Positions 34,428 to 42,422 of a DNA stretch of 64,000 nt are shown here, piece after piece (position 1 is the stretch's first letter; each line of letters begins with the position of its first letter). The DNA lies in NCBI GenBank assembly GCA_934486825.1, contig CAKSQF010000005.1:51223-115222 (forward strand). The letters are read 5' to 3'. The position numbers and the translations under genes were made by a program. Source of the DNA: an uncultured Eubacteriales bacterium (GTDB lineage: Bacteria > Bacillota > Clostridia > Oscillospirales > CAG-272). The notes under the pieces are model-generated. The model saw only the letters and a list, made by a program, of their open reading frames with translations, was not told where the DNA came from and ran no database searches.

Positions 34428-35246
34428 ATGAACAGGATACTCAGATCAATCATCTGTATCGCTGTCGCGGCAGTCTGCCCGTTTTATATGGCAGCCTGCG
34501 GCGGCGACAATGCGACCACTACCGCGGCAGCGGCTGCAACGACCGTAGCGGCTGCAACGACAACCGGCAAGACGACGACAACCGGAGCGGCAACAACGAC
34601 AGTTCCGACAACAACCGTCGTCGCGCCCGTAACCAACCCGCAGACCGGACCCTATGCCTTCTATCAGCAGGACGAAGTAATCGATTTCTGCGGTTACACC
34701 ATGGTCGGCAACAACGGCTACGGCTCACTGCGCGAGGACGGCAGTGTGATCGCCGAAAGCAATCTTACGATGTTCACGACGTGGGATACCACAATGAAGC
34801 ACGGCAAAATCACCGCAAAGTTTACCGGCGCTCCCGATAACGACAAGAATACGAACGGAATCTGCTTCAATATACAGGGCAAGGGTATGAAGGGCATCCT
34901 CGAAGAGGATCCGTCCGCAACTCCTTACTTCTTTGAAAAGGATTACTACTACTATATCTGCTTCATCGGCATGAAGGGTACGATGGGACTCTGCAAGGCA
35001 TCGTGGAAGACAAATCAGTGGACAAATCTTCAGTGGTCCGGAAATATTGAGGGCTACGAGCAGGGAAGCGGGTACACGATAACCGTTGAGGTGCCGGACG
35101 ACGGTGTGATAAAGTGCTATTACAACGATCAGCTCCTTATAGAATTTACCGATCCCGATCCCATCACCGACGGTGAGGGAGTCGGCATCCGTCTCAAGGA
35201 GACCGGAGCCGTCTGCAACAGCATAAAGATCGAACCGAAGGATTGA
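34428..35246 (+). CDS. Thr/Ala-linker lipoprotein with concanavalin-like domain, copy 2
   Basis: 272 residues. A different signal peptide from copy 1 (ends PFYMAAC, lipobox Cys24), then the same linker, then a domain of clearly lower similarity to copy 1 (DEVIDFCGYTMVGNNGYG, GKITAKFTGAPDNDKNTNGICF, YTITVEVPDDGVIKCYYNDQLLIEF). AAGGAGA precedes the start. It shares the promoter of copy 1 and ends in a strong terminator. Probably an abundant surface protein. Confidence 0.75.
   Translation: MNRILRSIICIAVAAVCPFYMAACGGDNATTTAAAAATTVAAATTTGKTTTTGAATTTVPTTTVVAPVTNPQTGPYAFYQQDEVIDFCGYTMVGNNGYGSLREDGSVIAESNLTMFTTWDTTMKHGKITAKFTGAPDNDKNTNGICFNIQGKGMKGILEEDPSATPYFFEKDYYYYICFIGMKGTMGLCKASWKTNQWTNLQWSGNIEGYEQGSGYTITVEVPDDGVIKCYYNDQLLIEFTDPDPITDGEGVGIRLKETGAVCNSIKIEPKD
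34488..34667 (+). repeat. 180-bp perfect direct repeat, copy B
   Basis: Partner of 33645-33824, covering lipobox Met to Tyr-Gln of the second lipoprotein gene. The two copies start 843 bp apart. Confidence 0.92.
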
Positions 35247-35261
35247 TCCGTGCGGTCATTT

Positions 35262-35303
35262 CAGACCGTGCAGTGCATAATTTGCATTGCACGGTCTGTT
35301 TTT
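35262..35303 (+). terminator. Terminator after the lipoprotein pair
   Basis: 11-bp stem CAGACCGTGCA (35262-35272) with TGCACGGTCTG (35288-35298), an inner TGCA/TGCA pairing in the loop, then TTTTT. Confidence 0.92.
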
Positions 35304-35357
35304 CGGTTACGGCGGCGTAAAAATTAACGGTCTGCCTGCTTTTTGTCTGCCGAGGGC

Positions 35358-35386
35358 TGGTTTTTTTTCGAAAAATATGCTAAAAT
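35358..35386 (+). promoter_or_regulatory. Promoter for the kinase-fold protein
   Basis: Extended -10 ATGCTAAAAT (TAAAAT at 35381-35386) with a poor -35 TGGTTT at 35358-35363, spacer 17. Confidence 0.45.
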
Positions 35387-35441
35387 ATACGGAAGTGAAA
35401 GGTCGTCGGCGGCGAGCGCGGAGAAAGGAACGGTCATAAGA

Positions 35442-36176
35442 ATGAATCTCGATAAAATAATTGCTCTCGGAAACGGAGTGACCGTTTTCAGGGACGGCGA
35501 AAAATCGGTCAAGGTATTTGTCCGAAATCCCGGGGCGGGCAGTCTGCTTTCGGAAGCAATGAAGCAGGCGGTCATGTACGAATCGGGGATAGCGGTTCCG
35601 CGGGTAAGGGAGGTTGCCTGCGCCGACGGAGTGCAGGCAATAGTCAGCGATTTTGCGGCGGGAGTCACGCTCGGGACACTGATCGGAAAAGGTCGTGCGG
35701 AGGCGTCCGTGTACGCGGCGCAGGTGGTCGGTTTTCAGAGGAAAATGCATGAAAAAAGCTCGGCGGTGCTTCCCGATGTGACCGGAAGGCTTTATGCCGC
35801 TCTGCGGCACCCCGAGCTGCCGTCGGCTTTTGCTGCAGATGCGGAGGACGCGGCGCGGATGATTGCCGGGCTTCCGTACGGCAGGCGGAGAATCTGTCAC
35901 GGAAAGCTGTCGCCCGACAATCTGATCGCAGGCGACGGCGGGAACCTGACCGCAACCGGCTGCGGGAATGCATTTTCCGGACTTCCGGAGCTTGATGCGG
36001 CAATAACCTACGGCAGAAGTCTCTGTCTGTACGGCGGCGGTTTTGCGGAGGAATACCTGAGGGTTTGGCGTGAAGCGGTCGGTCCGATCGATGACGGCGT
36101 TCTGAAATGCGGTATTGCGATCGCCTTTGCCGGGGTCGGCTCGGACAACAGAAAAAAACTGCTTGAAATGATATGA
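35442..36176 (+). CDS. Degenerate APH/choline-kinase-fold protein, probable pseudokinase
   Basis: 244 residues from the ATG at 35442 (GAAAGGA upstream). It aligns by eye to the phosphotransferase (APH) family common in Clostridia that starts MNLDKIIAxGNxxTVYRDGDK; here MNLDKIIALGNGVTVFRDGEK, with the ATP-binding Lys in KSVKVF. The catalytic loop, normally HGDxxPxN, is HGKLSPDN (153-160), so Lys155 replaces the catalytic Asp. The metal-binding IDW segment is also replaced, by TATGCGNA. Both key acids are missing. It may bind a nucleotide or sugar without catalysis. It has its own promoter and no obvious partner gene. Confidence 0.65.
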   Translation: MNLDKIIALGNGVTVFRDGEKSVKVFVRNPGAGSLLSEAMKQAVMYESGIAVPRVREVACADGVQAIVSDFAAGVTLGTLIGKGRAEASVYAAQVVGFQRKMHEKSSAVLPDVTGRLYAALRHPELPSAFAADAEDAARMIAGLPYGRRRICHGKLSPDNLIAGDGGNLTATGCGNAFSGLPELDAAITYGRSLCLYGGGFAEEYLRVWREAVGPIDDGVLKCGIAIAFAGVGSDNRKKLLEMI

Positions 36177-36336
36177 CGCATCAATCGATCGGTGGTATAT
36201 CGATATATGCATAACACGTATGAAAAACAGGCAATTCCCAAAAAAGCAAAAGTGTGATATCATAAGGATGCCGAAAAAAGAAATCGGCAAAAATGATGTT
36301 TTATTAAAATTTTTCTTGTTCTGGGAGGATTGTTTT

Positions 36337-37554
36337 ATGGCACGTTTTACATTACCCCGTGATCTTTACCACGGAAAAGGAGCGCTTGAGGCGCTTAAAA
36401 CACTTGAAGGAAAGAAAGCGATCGTCTGCGTCGGCGGCGGATCGATGAAGCGCTTCGGTTTCCTTGACAAGGCTGTCGCATATCTTAAGGAAGCAGGAAT
36501 GGAAGTTGAAGTCTTCGAAGGAATCGAATCGGATCCTTCGGTTGAGACTGTTATGCGCGGCGCGGAGGCAATGCTGAAGTTTGAGCCCGACTGGATCGTT
36601 GCGATCGGCGGCGGTTCGCCTATCGATGCCGCAAAGGCAATGTGGATAAAGTACGAATATCCCGAGGTTACATTTGAAGACATGTGCAAGGTCTTCGGTC
36701 TGCCCAAGCTCCGCAGAAAGGCTCACTTCTGCGCTATTTCATCGACATCCGGCACGGCTACCGAGGTTACCGCATTCTCCATCATAACCGATTATTCGAA
36801 GGGAATCAAATACCCGATCGCCGATTTTGAAATTACTCCCGATGTTGCGATCGTCGATCCCGAGCTTGCCGAGACTATGCCGAAGAAGCTGGTTGCACAC
36901 ACCGGCATGGACGCAATGACTCATTCGATTGAGGCATATGTTTCGACCGCTCACTGCGATTACACCGACCCGCTCGCACTTCATGCAATCGGCATGATCC
37001 AGAGAGATCTTGTCGGCTCGTACAACGGCGACATGGAGAAGCGCGACAGCATGCACAACGCACAGTGCCTTGCCGGTATGGCATTCTCGAACGCACTGCT
37101 CGGCATAGTACATTCGATGGCACACAAGACCGGCGCGGCATTTGCCGACTACGGCGCACATATCATTCACGGCGCGGCAAACGCAATGTATCTGCCGAAG
37201 GTAATCGCTTACAACGCCAAGAATCCCGAGGCTGCAAAGCGTTACGCCGAAATCGCCGACTTCATGAAGCTCGGCGGAACGACAGAGTCCGAAAAGATTG
37301 CGCTTCTTATCAAGGAACTGCGCAGAATGAACGACGAGCTCAACATTCCTCACTGCATAAAGAACTACGGCGCGGACAGCTATCCTACCGAGAACGGTTT
37401 TGTTCCCGAGAATGTATTCCTGGAGCGTTTGCATGATATCGCGGTCAACGCAATAGGCGATGCATGCACAGGCTCGAATCCCCGTCAGCCGAGCGTTGAG
37501 GAGATGGAAAAACTGCTTAAGTGCTGCTACTACGACACAGAGGTCAATTTCTGA
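36337..37554 (+). CDS. Iron-containing alcohol dehydrogenase
   Basis: 405 residues from the ATG at 36337, eight bases after GGGAGGA; a longer frame to 36220 has no site. NAD-binding segment VCVGGGSMKRFG and AIGGGSPIDAAKAMW, class III motif SSTSGTATEVTAFSII, metal-site region AHTGMDAMTHSIEAY, VHSMAHKTGAAF and IHGAANAMYLP. Likely a butanol/ethanol or lactaldehyde-type dehydrogenase that reoxidises NAD(P)H in fermentation. It stands alone between terminator-flanked units and precedes the nfnAB promoter. Confidence 0.92.
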   Translation: MARFTLPRDLYHGKGALEALKTLEGKKAIVCVGGGSMKRFGFLDKAVAYLKEAGMEVEVFEGIESDPSVETVMRGAEAMLKFEPDWIVAIGGGSPIDAAKAMWIKYEYPEVTFEDMCKVFGLPKLRRKAHFCAISSTSGTATEVTAFSIITDYSKGIKYPIADFEITPDVAIVDPELAETMPKKLVAHTGMDAMTHSIEAYVSTAHCDYTDPLALHAIGMIQRDLVGSYNGDMEKRDSMHNAQCLAGMAFSNALLGIVHSMAHKTGAAFADYGAHIIHGAANAMYLPKVIAYNAKNPEAAKRYAEIADFMKLGGTTESEKIALLIKELRRMNDELNIPHCIKNYGADSYPTENGFVPENVFLERLHDIAVNAIGDACTGSNPRQPSVEEMEKLLKCCYYDTEVNF

Positions 37555-37569
37555 TAATACCTCGGACAG

Positions 37570-37607
37570 GGGCTGTGATAAATGTTATTGTTTGTCACAG
37601 CCCTTTT
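37570..37607 (+). terminator. Terminator after the iron alcohol dehydrogenase
   Basis: Stem GGGCTGTGA (37570-37578) with TCACAGCCC (37595-37603), 16-base loop, followed by TTTT. Confidence 0.85.
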
Positions 37608-37640
37608 GTGCGGTTTTTTTAAAAAATAACGGTCAAGCTA

Positions 37641-37669
37641 TTCACAAAAAGAAAAATATATGCTATAAT
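37641..37669 (+). promoter_or_regulatory. Promoter for nfnAB, possibly for the whole redox run
   Basis: TTCACA (37641-37646), 17-bp spacer, TATAAT (37664-37669), with TGC before the -10. No later promoter as good was found up to the terminator at 58.3 kb, though internal promoters cannot be ruled out. Confidence 0.65.
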
Positions 37670-37735
37670 TGAGAAAATAATTTGCGGCAGGACGGAGATG
37701 AGTCTGTCGCCGATGTTTGTAAGGAGAGTCTGATA

Positions 37736-38584
37736 ATGTATAAGATAGTTCGAAAGCGCGTGCTTAATCCCACTGTCACACAGATGGAAATAGAAGCACC
37801 GCTCATTGCAAAAAAAGCAAAGCCCGGACAGTTTATCATTCTGCGTGTTGACAGCGAGGGCGAGCGTATCCCGCTTACGGTTGCCGGATGCAATCCCGAT
37901 GAGGGAACGGTCAAGATCATATTCCAGATCGTCGGAGCCACCACCGCCCTGCTCGGAAGAAAAGAAGAAGGCGAATATATCGAGGATTTCGTCGGACCGC
38001 TCGGCGTTGCGACGCATACCGACGGAATAAAGAAGGTCTGCATTATAGGCGGCGGCGTCGGATGCGCGATAGCACTTCCGATAGCCGAGGAATTTCACAA
38101 GCTCGGCGCCGATGTGACCGGCATAATCGGATTCAGAAACAAGGATATCGTTATCCTTGAGGACGAATTCAGAGCATGCACCGACAGACTTACGGTCATG
38201 ACCGACGACGGCTCTTACGGACGTCACGGAAACGTAACGCTTCCGCTGAAGGAGCTGCTTGAATCGGGCGAAAGATACGACATGATAATCACGATCGGAC
38301 CGCTCATCATGATGAAGTTCGTTGTGGCGACCGCAAAGCCGTTCGGAGTTCCGGTCACGGTATCGATGAACCCGATAATGATCGACGGAACCGGAATGTG
38401 CGGCGGATGCCGTCTGTCCCTCAACCGCGACGGCAAGAAGATAATGAAGTTTGCATGCGTTGACGGACCCGATTTTGACGGATATGAGGTCGATTTTGAC
38501 GAGGCAATGTCACGCGGAAGAATGTATGCCGAGTTTGAACACAAGGAATATGAAAAGACCTGCAATCTTTTCAAAAATGTCTGA
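37736..38584 (+). CDS. nfnA: NfnA-like ferredoxin-NADP+ reductase subunit alpha
   Basis: 282 residues from the ATG at 37736 with AAGGAGA upstream. FAD domain (KPGQFIILRVDSEGERIPLTVAG), NAD-binding domain (CIIGGGVGCAIALPIAEEF) and a C-terminal 2Fe-2S site (GTGMCGGCRL ... FACVDGPDFDG). This is the small subunit of the electron-bifurcating NADH-dependent reduced ferredoxin:NADP+ oxidoreductase; dihydroorotate dehydrogenase electron-transfer subunits look similar, but the next gene, nfnB, settles it. It balances NADH, NADPH and ferredoxin. Confidence 0.92.
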   Translation: MYKIVRKRVLNPTVTQMEIEAPLIAKKAKPGQFIILRVDSEGERIPLTVAGCNPDEGTVKIIFQIVGATTALLGRKEEGEYIEDFVGPLGVATHTDGIKKVCIIGGGVGCAIALPIAEEFHKLGADVTGIIGFRNKDIVILEDEFRACTDRLTVMTDDGSYGRHGNVTLPLKELLESGERYDMIITIGPLIMMKFVVATAKPFGVPVTVSMNPIMIDGTGMCGGCRLSLNRDGKKIMKFACVDGPDFDGYEVDFDEAMSRGRMYAEFEHKEYEKTCNLFKNV

Positions 38585-38601
38585 TCGGAAGGTGAAATGA
38601 A

Positions 38602-40014
38602 ATGGCTTTGAATCCGAAAAAACATGAAATGCCCACACAGGACCCGAAGGTCAGGGCACATAATTTCGATGAAGTTGCGCTCGGATATACTGCCGAGATC
38701 GCAGTTGACGAGGCAAAGAGATGCCTTAACTGCAAGAACAAGCCCTGCGTCGGAGGCTGCCCGGTAAATATTGATATTCCGGGATTCATAGGTTTTGTGA
38801 AGACAGGCGATTTTGACGGTGCATACCGCGTTATAGCAAAATCATCATCGCTTCCCGCAGTCTGCGGACGTGTCTGCCCGCAGGAGTCACAGTGCGAGAG
38901 CAAATGCACTCTCGGCGTAAAGTTTGAGCCTGTCGGAATCGGCAGACTTGAAAGATTTGTTGCCGACTATCACAATGCACATGACAGCGGAGAAGCCGAC
39001 GTTCCCGCTTCGAACGGACACAGAGTTGCGGTTGTCGGCTCCGGACCATCCGGACTGACCTGTGCCGGCGATCTTGCCAAGAAGGGCTACAAGGTCACCG
39101 TCTTTGAGGCGCTGCATACCGCAGGCGGCGTGCTTGTGTACGGTATCCCCGAATTCAGACTTCCGAAGTCGATCGTCAGAAAAGAGGTCGAGGGGCTTAA
39201 AGCGCTCGGAGTCGATGTCGAAACCAATGTCGTTATCGGCAAGACTCTCACTGTTGACGAGCTGTTTGAGGACGGCTTTGAGGCGGTATTCATCGGATCG
39301 GGCGCCGGTCTTCCCAAGTTCATGGGAATAGACGGCGAGGATCTGAAGGGCGTTTATTCGGCAAACGAATTTCTTACGAGAAGCAACCTGATGAAGGCGT
39401 ACCGCGAAGATTCGGCAACCCCGATCATGAAGGGCGGCAAGGCTGTTGTTGTCGGCGGAGGAAACGTCGCAATGGACGCCGCGCGTACAGCTCTGCGTCT
39501 CGGAGCCGATGTGAGCATCGTCTACCGCCGTTCAATGGAGGAGCTTCCGGCAAGACGTGAGGAGGTCGAGCATGCAATGGAGGAAGGAATCGACTTCAAG
39601 CTGCTCACAAATCCCACAAAGATCATAGGATACAACAATCCCGACAATCCCCGCGATCCGAGGAACGGCTTCGTGACGGCTGTCGAGTGCATAAAGATGG
39701 AACTCGGCGCTCCTGACGAAAAGGGTCGCCGCCGTCCGGTGGAAATCCCGGGAAGCGAATTTACGATCGAGGCAGACTGCGTGATAATGGCGCTCGGCAC
39801 ATCGCCGAATCCGCTTATCAAGAACACCACCGAGGGACTTGAGACCCAGAAGTGGGGCGGTATAATCGTAAATGAGGACACCGGACTTACCTCACGCGAG
39901 GGTGTGTATGCGGGCGGAGATGCCGTTACCGGTGCCGCAACCGTTATACTTGCCATGGGCGCGGGAAAGACTGCCGCCAAGGCTATTGACGAATATCTTT
40001 CGTCAAAGAGCTGA
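38602..40014 (+). CDS. nfnB: NfnB-like ferredoxin-NADP+ reductase subunit beta (GltD homologue)
   Basis: 470 residues. N-terminal Fe-S domain with CLNCKNKPCVGGCPVNIDIP and VCGRVCPQESQCESKCTLG, a first dinucleotide motif AVVGSGPSGLTCAGDLAKKG, a second VVVGGGNVAMDAARTALRLGA and the closing GVYAGGDAVTGAATVILAMGAGK. It is the flavoprotein that bifurcates NADPH electrons between ferredoxin and NAD+, or runs in reverse. Stand-alone NfnB and the glutamate-synthase small subunit are homologous, but the neighbouring nfnA favours Nfn. It lies 17 bp after nfnA. Confidence 0.93.
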   Translation: MALNPKKHEMPTQDPKVRAHNFDEVALGYTAEIAVDEAKRCLNCKNKPCVGGCPVNIDIPGFIGFVKTGDFDGAYRVIAKSSSLPAVCGRVCPQESQCESKCTLGVKFEPVGIGRLERFVADYHNAHDSGEADVPASNGHRVAVVGSGPSGLTCAGDLAKKGYKVTVFEALHTAGGVLVYGIPEFRLPKSIVRKEVEGLKALGVDVETNVVIGKTLTVDELFEDGFEAVFIGSGAGLPKFMGIDGEDLKGVYSANEFLTRSNLMKAYREDSATPIMKGGKAVVVGGGNVAMDAARTALRLGADVSIVYRRSMEELPARREEVEHAMEEGIDFKLLTNPTKIIGYNNPDNPRDPRNGFVTAVECIKMELGAPDEKGRRRPVEIPGSEFTIEADCVIMALGTSPNPLIKNTTEGLETQKWGGIIVNEDTGLTSREGVYAGGDAVTGAATVILAMGAGKTAAKAIDEYLSSKS

Positions 40015-40037
40015 TTTTCTGCCGGAGAAACCGACAG

Positions 40038-41336
40038 ATGAAGCTCGGCATAAACACCGCACAGTGCATCGGCAGGATAAAGCCGATGAACGGGGTAAAC
40101 AACGGACCCTTTTATACGTCGAACAGGACGATGAACGCCACGAATCTGCCCGAATTCAGGCAGGCGAACATACCGTATGTGCGCACTCACGATTCGTCGA
40201 TGGACTATAATTACGGCGGCGAGCACACGGTCGATGTTTCGGCCGTTTTCCCCGATTTCGGTGCCGATCCTTACGATGAGGCATCCTACGATTTCACTCT
40301 GACCGACGGGTACATAGAAAACACGGTGAAGGCAGGCTCACGGATCTTTTATCGGCTCGGAAATAAGATCGAGCACTGGTCAAAGCATTACGGAGTCATG
40401 CCTCCCGCCGATCCCGAAAAGTGGGCGGTCGTCTGCGAGCATATAGTGCGCCATCTGAACGAGGGATGGGCAGACGGTCATCATTTCGGCATAGAGTATT
40501 TCGAAATATGGAACGAGCCGGATCTTTATCCGAAATGCTGGCTCGGAACTCCGGAAGAATATTACAGGCTCTACGAGGTCACGTCAAGGCATCTGAAAAA
40601 CAGCTTTCCGGACATAAAGGTCGGCGGTCCCGCTGTCTGCGATTTCAACGAGGAATGGCTCCGCCCGTTTTTCGGAATGATCCGCGACAAAAAGCTGCCG
40701 TTCGACTTCTACACGTGGCACAGATACACGTCGGATGTCGCAACCGTTGTGTCAAGGGCGAAAAAGCACAGGGAACTGCTTGACGAGTTCGGCTTTTACA
40801 ATGTCGAGAGCATACTTGACGAATGGAATTATGCGGTAAGCTTCAGCGGAGAGGAGCTTGTGCGGACGCTGAAAACGATAAGGGGCGTGAAGGGTGCGGC
40901 GTTTGCCGCGGCGGTCATGTGTGCATGTCAGCATGAGCCGGTGGATATGCTCCTTTATTACGATGCGAGGACGAACTGCCCGATGAACGGACTCTTCTCG
41001 ATCTATGATTATTCGACGCTCAAGAGCTACCATGTTTTCAGGGCGTGGGGCGAGATGCTTGCGCTGGGAAACGAATGTGCGACCGTGTGCGATATCCCCG
41101 ACATTTATGCCGCATCTGCGGCAGGCGGAGGAGAGAGCATTACGATGATCGCATATTACACAAACGACGACGATGCCGTAAAGCAGACCTTTACCGCAGA
41201 GCTGTCGGACGACAGAATGAGAACGGTCTTTCTGCTTGACGGGGACCATGATCTTACCCCTGTCGAAAGGATTGCCCCCTTTGAGGGAAGGTTCAGTATC
41301 ACAATGATGCCGAATACGGTAATTGTGCTGAAATAA
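40038..41336 (+). CDS. GH39-like glycosidase, cytoplasmic
   Basis: 432 residues with no signal peptide. A TIM-barrel of the clan GH-A type: the acid/base is the Glu in FEIWNEPDLYP and the probable nucleophile the Glu in ILDEWNY, as in GH39 beta-xylosidases and iduronidases. Barrel phrases PYVRTHDSSMDY and DFYTWHRYT fit. A short C-terminal beta-domain ends NTVIVLK. It probably releases xylose or a related sugar from an imported oligosaccharide. It is co-directional with nfnB (23-bp gap) although the flanking genes are all redox enzymes. Confidence 0.82.
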   Translation: MKLGINTAQCIGRIKPMNGVNNGPFYTSNRTMNATNLPEFRQANIPYVRTHDSSMDYNYGGEHTVDVSAVFPDFGADPYDEASYDFTLTDGYIENTVKAGSRIFYRLGNKIEHWSKHYGVMPPADPEKWAVVCEHIVRHLNEGWADGHHFGIEYFEIWNEPDLYPKCWLGTPEEYYRLYEVTSRHLKNSFPDIKVGGPAVCDFNEEWLRPFFGMIRDKKLPFDFYTWHRYTSDVATVVSRAKKHRELLDEFGFYNVESILDEWNYAVSFSGEELVRTLKTIRGVKGAAFAAAVMCACQHEPVDMLLYYDARTNCPMNGLFSIYDYSTLKSYHVFRAWGEMLALGNECATVCDIPDIYAASAAGGGESITMIAYYTNDDDAVKQTFTAELSDDRMRTVFLLDGDHDLTPVERIAPFEGRFSITMMPNTVIVLK

Positions 41337-41346
41337 ATCAAACATA

Positions 41347-41377
41347 TATATGCCGCCGGCTTTGTCTGCGGCATATA
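41347..41377 (+). terminator. Hairpin between the GH39-like gene and the malate-type dehydrogenase
   Basis: Perfect 10-bp stem TATATGCCGC (41347-41356) with GCGGCATATA (41368-41377). It is followed by CAAAAG, not a T-tract, so it may slow or process the transcript rather than end it. Confidence 0.45.
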
Positions 41378-41457
41378 CAAAAGCCTTGAATCGATATGCT
41401 CATTATCGATACATTGCAAACAAAAAGACTAAAAAACAGGAAACGGACGGTATTTTT

Positions 41458-42405
41458 ATGAACAAGATATCCATTATCGGAACAGGGAGCGTCGGCTCCA
41501 CAATCGCTTACTCACTTGCTCTCCTCGGGATGGCATCCGAGATCGTAATGATCGACATCAACCATGAAAAAGCGCTCGGCGAAGCGCTTGATATCAGACA
41601 GGGCACACCCTTCTGCGCACCCTGTTCGATATATGCGGGCGATTATCCCGATGCCGCGGGCTCGGGGATAGTCATACTCACATCGGGTGTGGCAAGAAAA
41701 GCCGGTCAGTCGAGGCTGGAGCTTGCGCAGATAAATGTGGATATCACCAAGTCGATAATCCCGGAGATAACACGTTATGCTCCCGACGCGGTGTATGTTA
41801 TAGTTTCAAACCCGGTTGACGTGCTTACATACACTTTTCACAAGCTGTCCGGGCTTCCGGAAAGCAATATAATAGGCTCGGGTACGATACTTGATACCGC
41901 AAGACTGCGTGCGAGACTTTCCGAGTACTGCCACATAAGCCAGAGCAACGTGCATGCATATGTCTTCGGCGAGCACGGCGATTCGTCCTTCATACCGTGG
42001 TCGGTCGCAAACATCTCAAATGTTCCGATCACACAGTGCCATAAGATTTTCGGAGAGGGCAGTGAGTTCACATGCCCCGAGCTTGATCTTGCCGAGATTG
42101 AAGATTACGTCAGAAAGTCGGGCGGACGCGTTATCGCGCGCAAGGGCGCAACCTTCTATGCCGTTTCGATGTCGGTCTGCCACATATGCAAATGCATCCT
42201 CAGCGGTATCGACACGACAATGACCGTTTCGACCATGATGCACGGCGAATACGGGATAGACGACGTCTGCCTGAGCACACTGAACGTGGTCGGCAGAAAG
42301 GGTGCCTGCGGAAAGGTCAATATCAAGCTGACCGACGACGAAATAGCAAAACTGCGTCACAGCGCCGACACGCTCAGGGATGTAATAAACAGCATAAAGA
42401 TCTGA
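41458..42405 (+). CDS. mdh: Lactate/malate dehydrogenase family enzyme, probably malate dehydrogenase
   Basis: 315 residues from the ATG at 41458. NAD-binding GTGSVGSTIAYSL, Asp33 (VMIDI), catalytic EHGDS with His173, and Asp146/Arg149. The substrate-specificity loop reads GVARKAGQSRLEL: the position that is Gln102 in lactate dehydrogenases is Arg80 here, as in malate dehydrogenases. Fumarase follows after 17 bp and fumarate reductase is in the same run. I therefore favour oxaloacetate/malate over pyruvate/lactate, although overall it looks LDH-like. Confidence 0.75.
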   Translation: MNKISIIGTGSVGSTIAYSLALLGMASEIVMIDINHEKALGEALDIRQGTPFCAPCSIYAGDYPDAAGSGIVILTSGVARKAGQSRLELAQINVDITKSIIPEITRYAPDAVYVIVSNPVDVLTYTFHKLSGLPESNIIGSGTILDTARLRARLSEYCHISQSNVHAYVFGEHGDSSFIPWSVANISNVPITQCHKIFGEGSEFTCPELDLAEIEDYVRKSGGRVIARKGATFYAVSMSVCHICKCILSGIDTTMTVSTMMHGEYGIDDVCLSTLNVVGRKGACGKVNIKLTDDEIAKLRHSADTLRDVINSIKI

Positions 42406-42422
42406 TTTGAAAGAGGATAGAT

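Noticed and set aside
41458..42405. Annotation as L-lactate dehydrogenase
   Set aside because: The specificity position is Arg, not Gln, and the neighbours are fumarase and fumarate reductase. A lactate role is kept only as an alternative.
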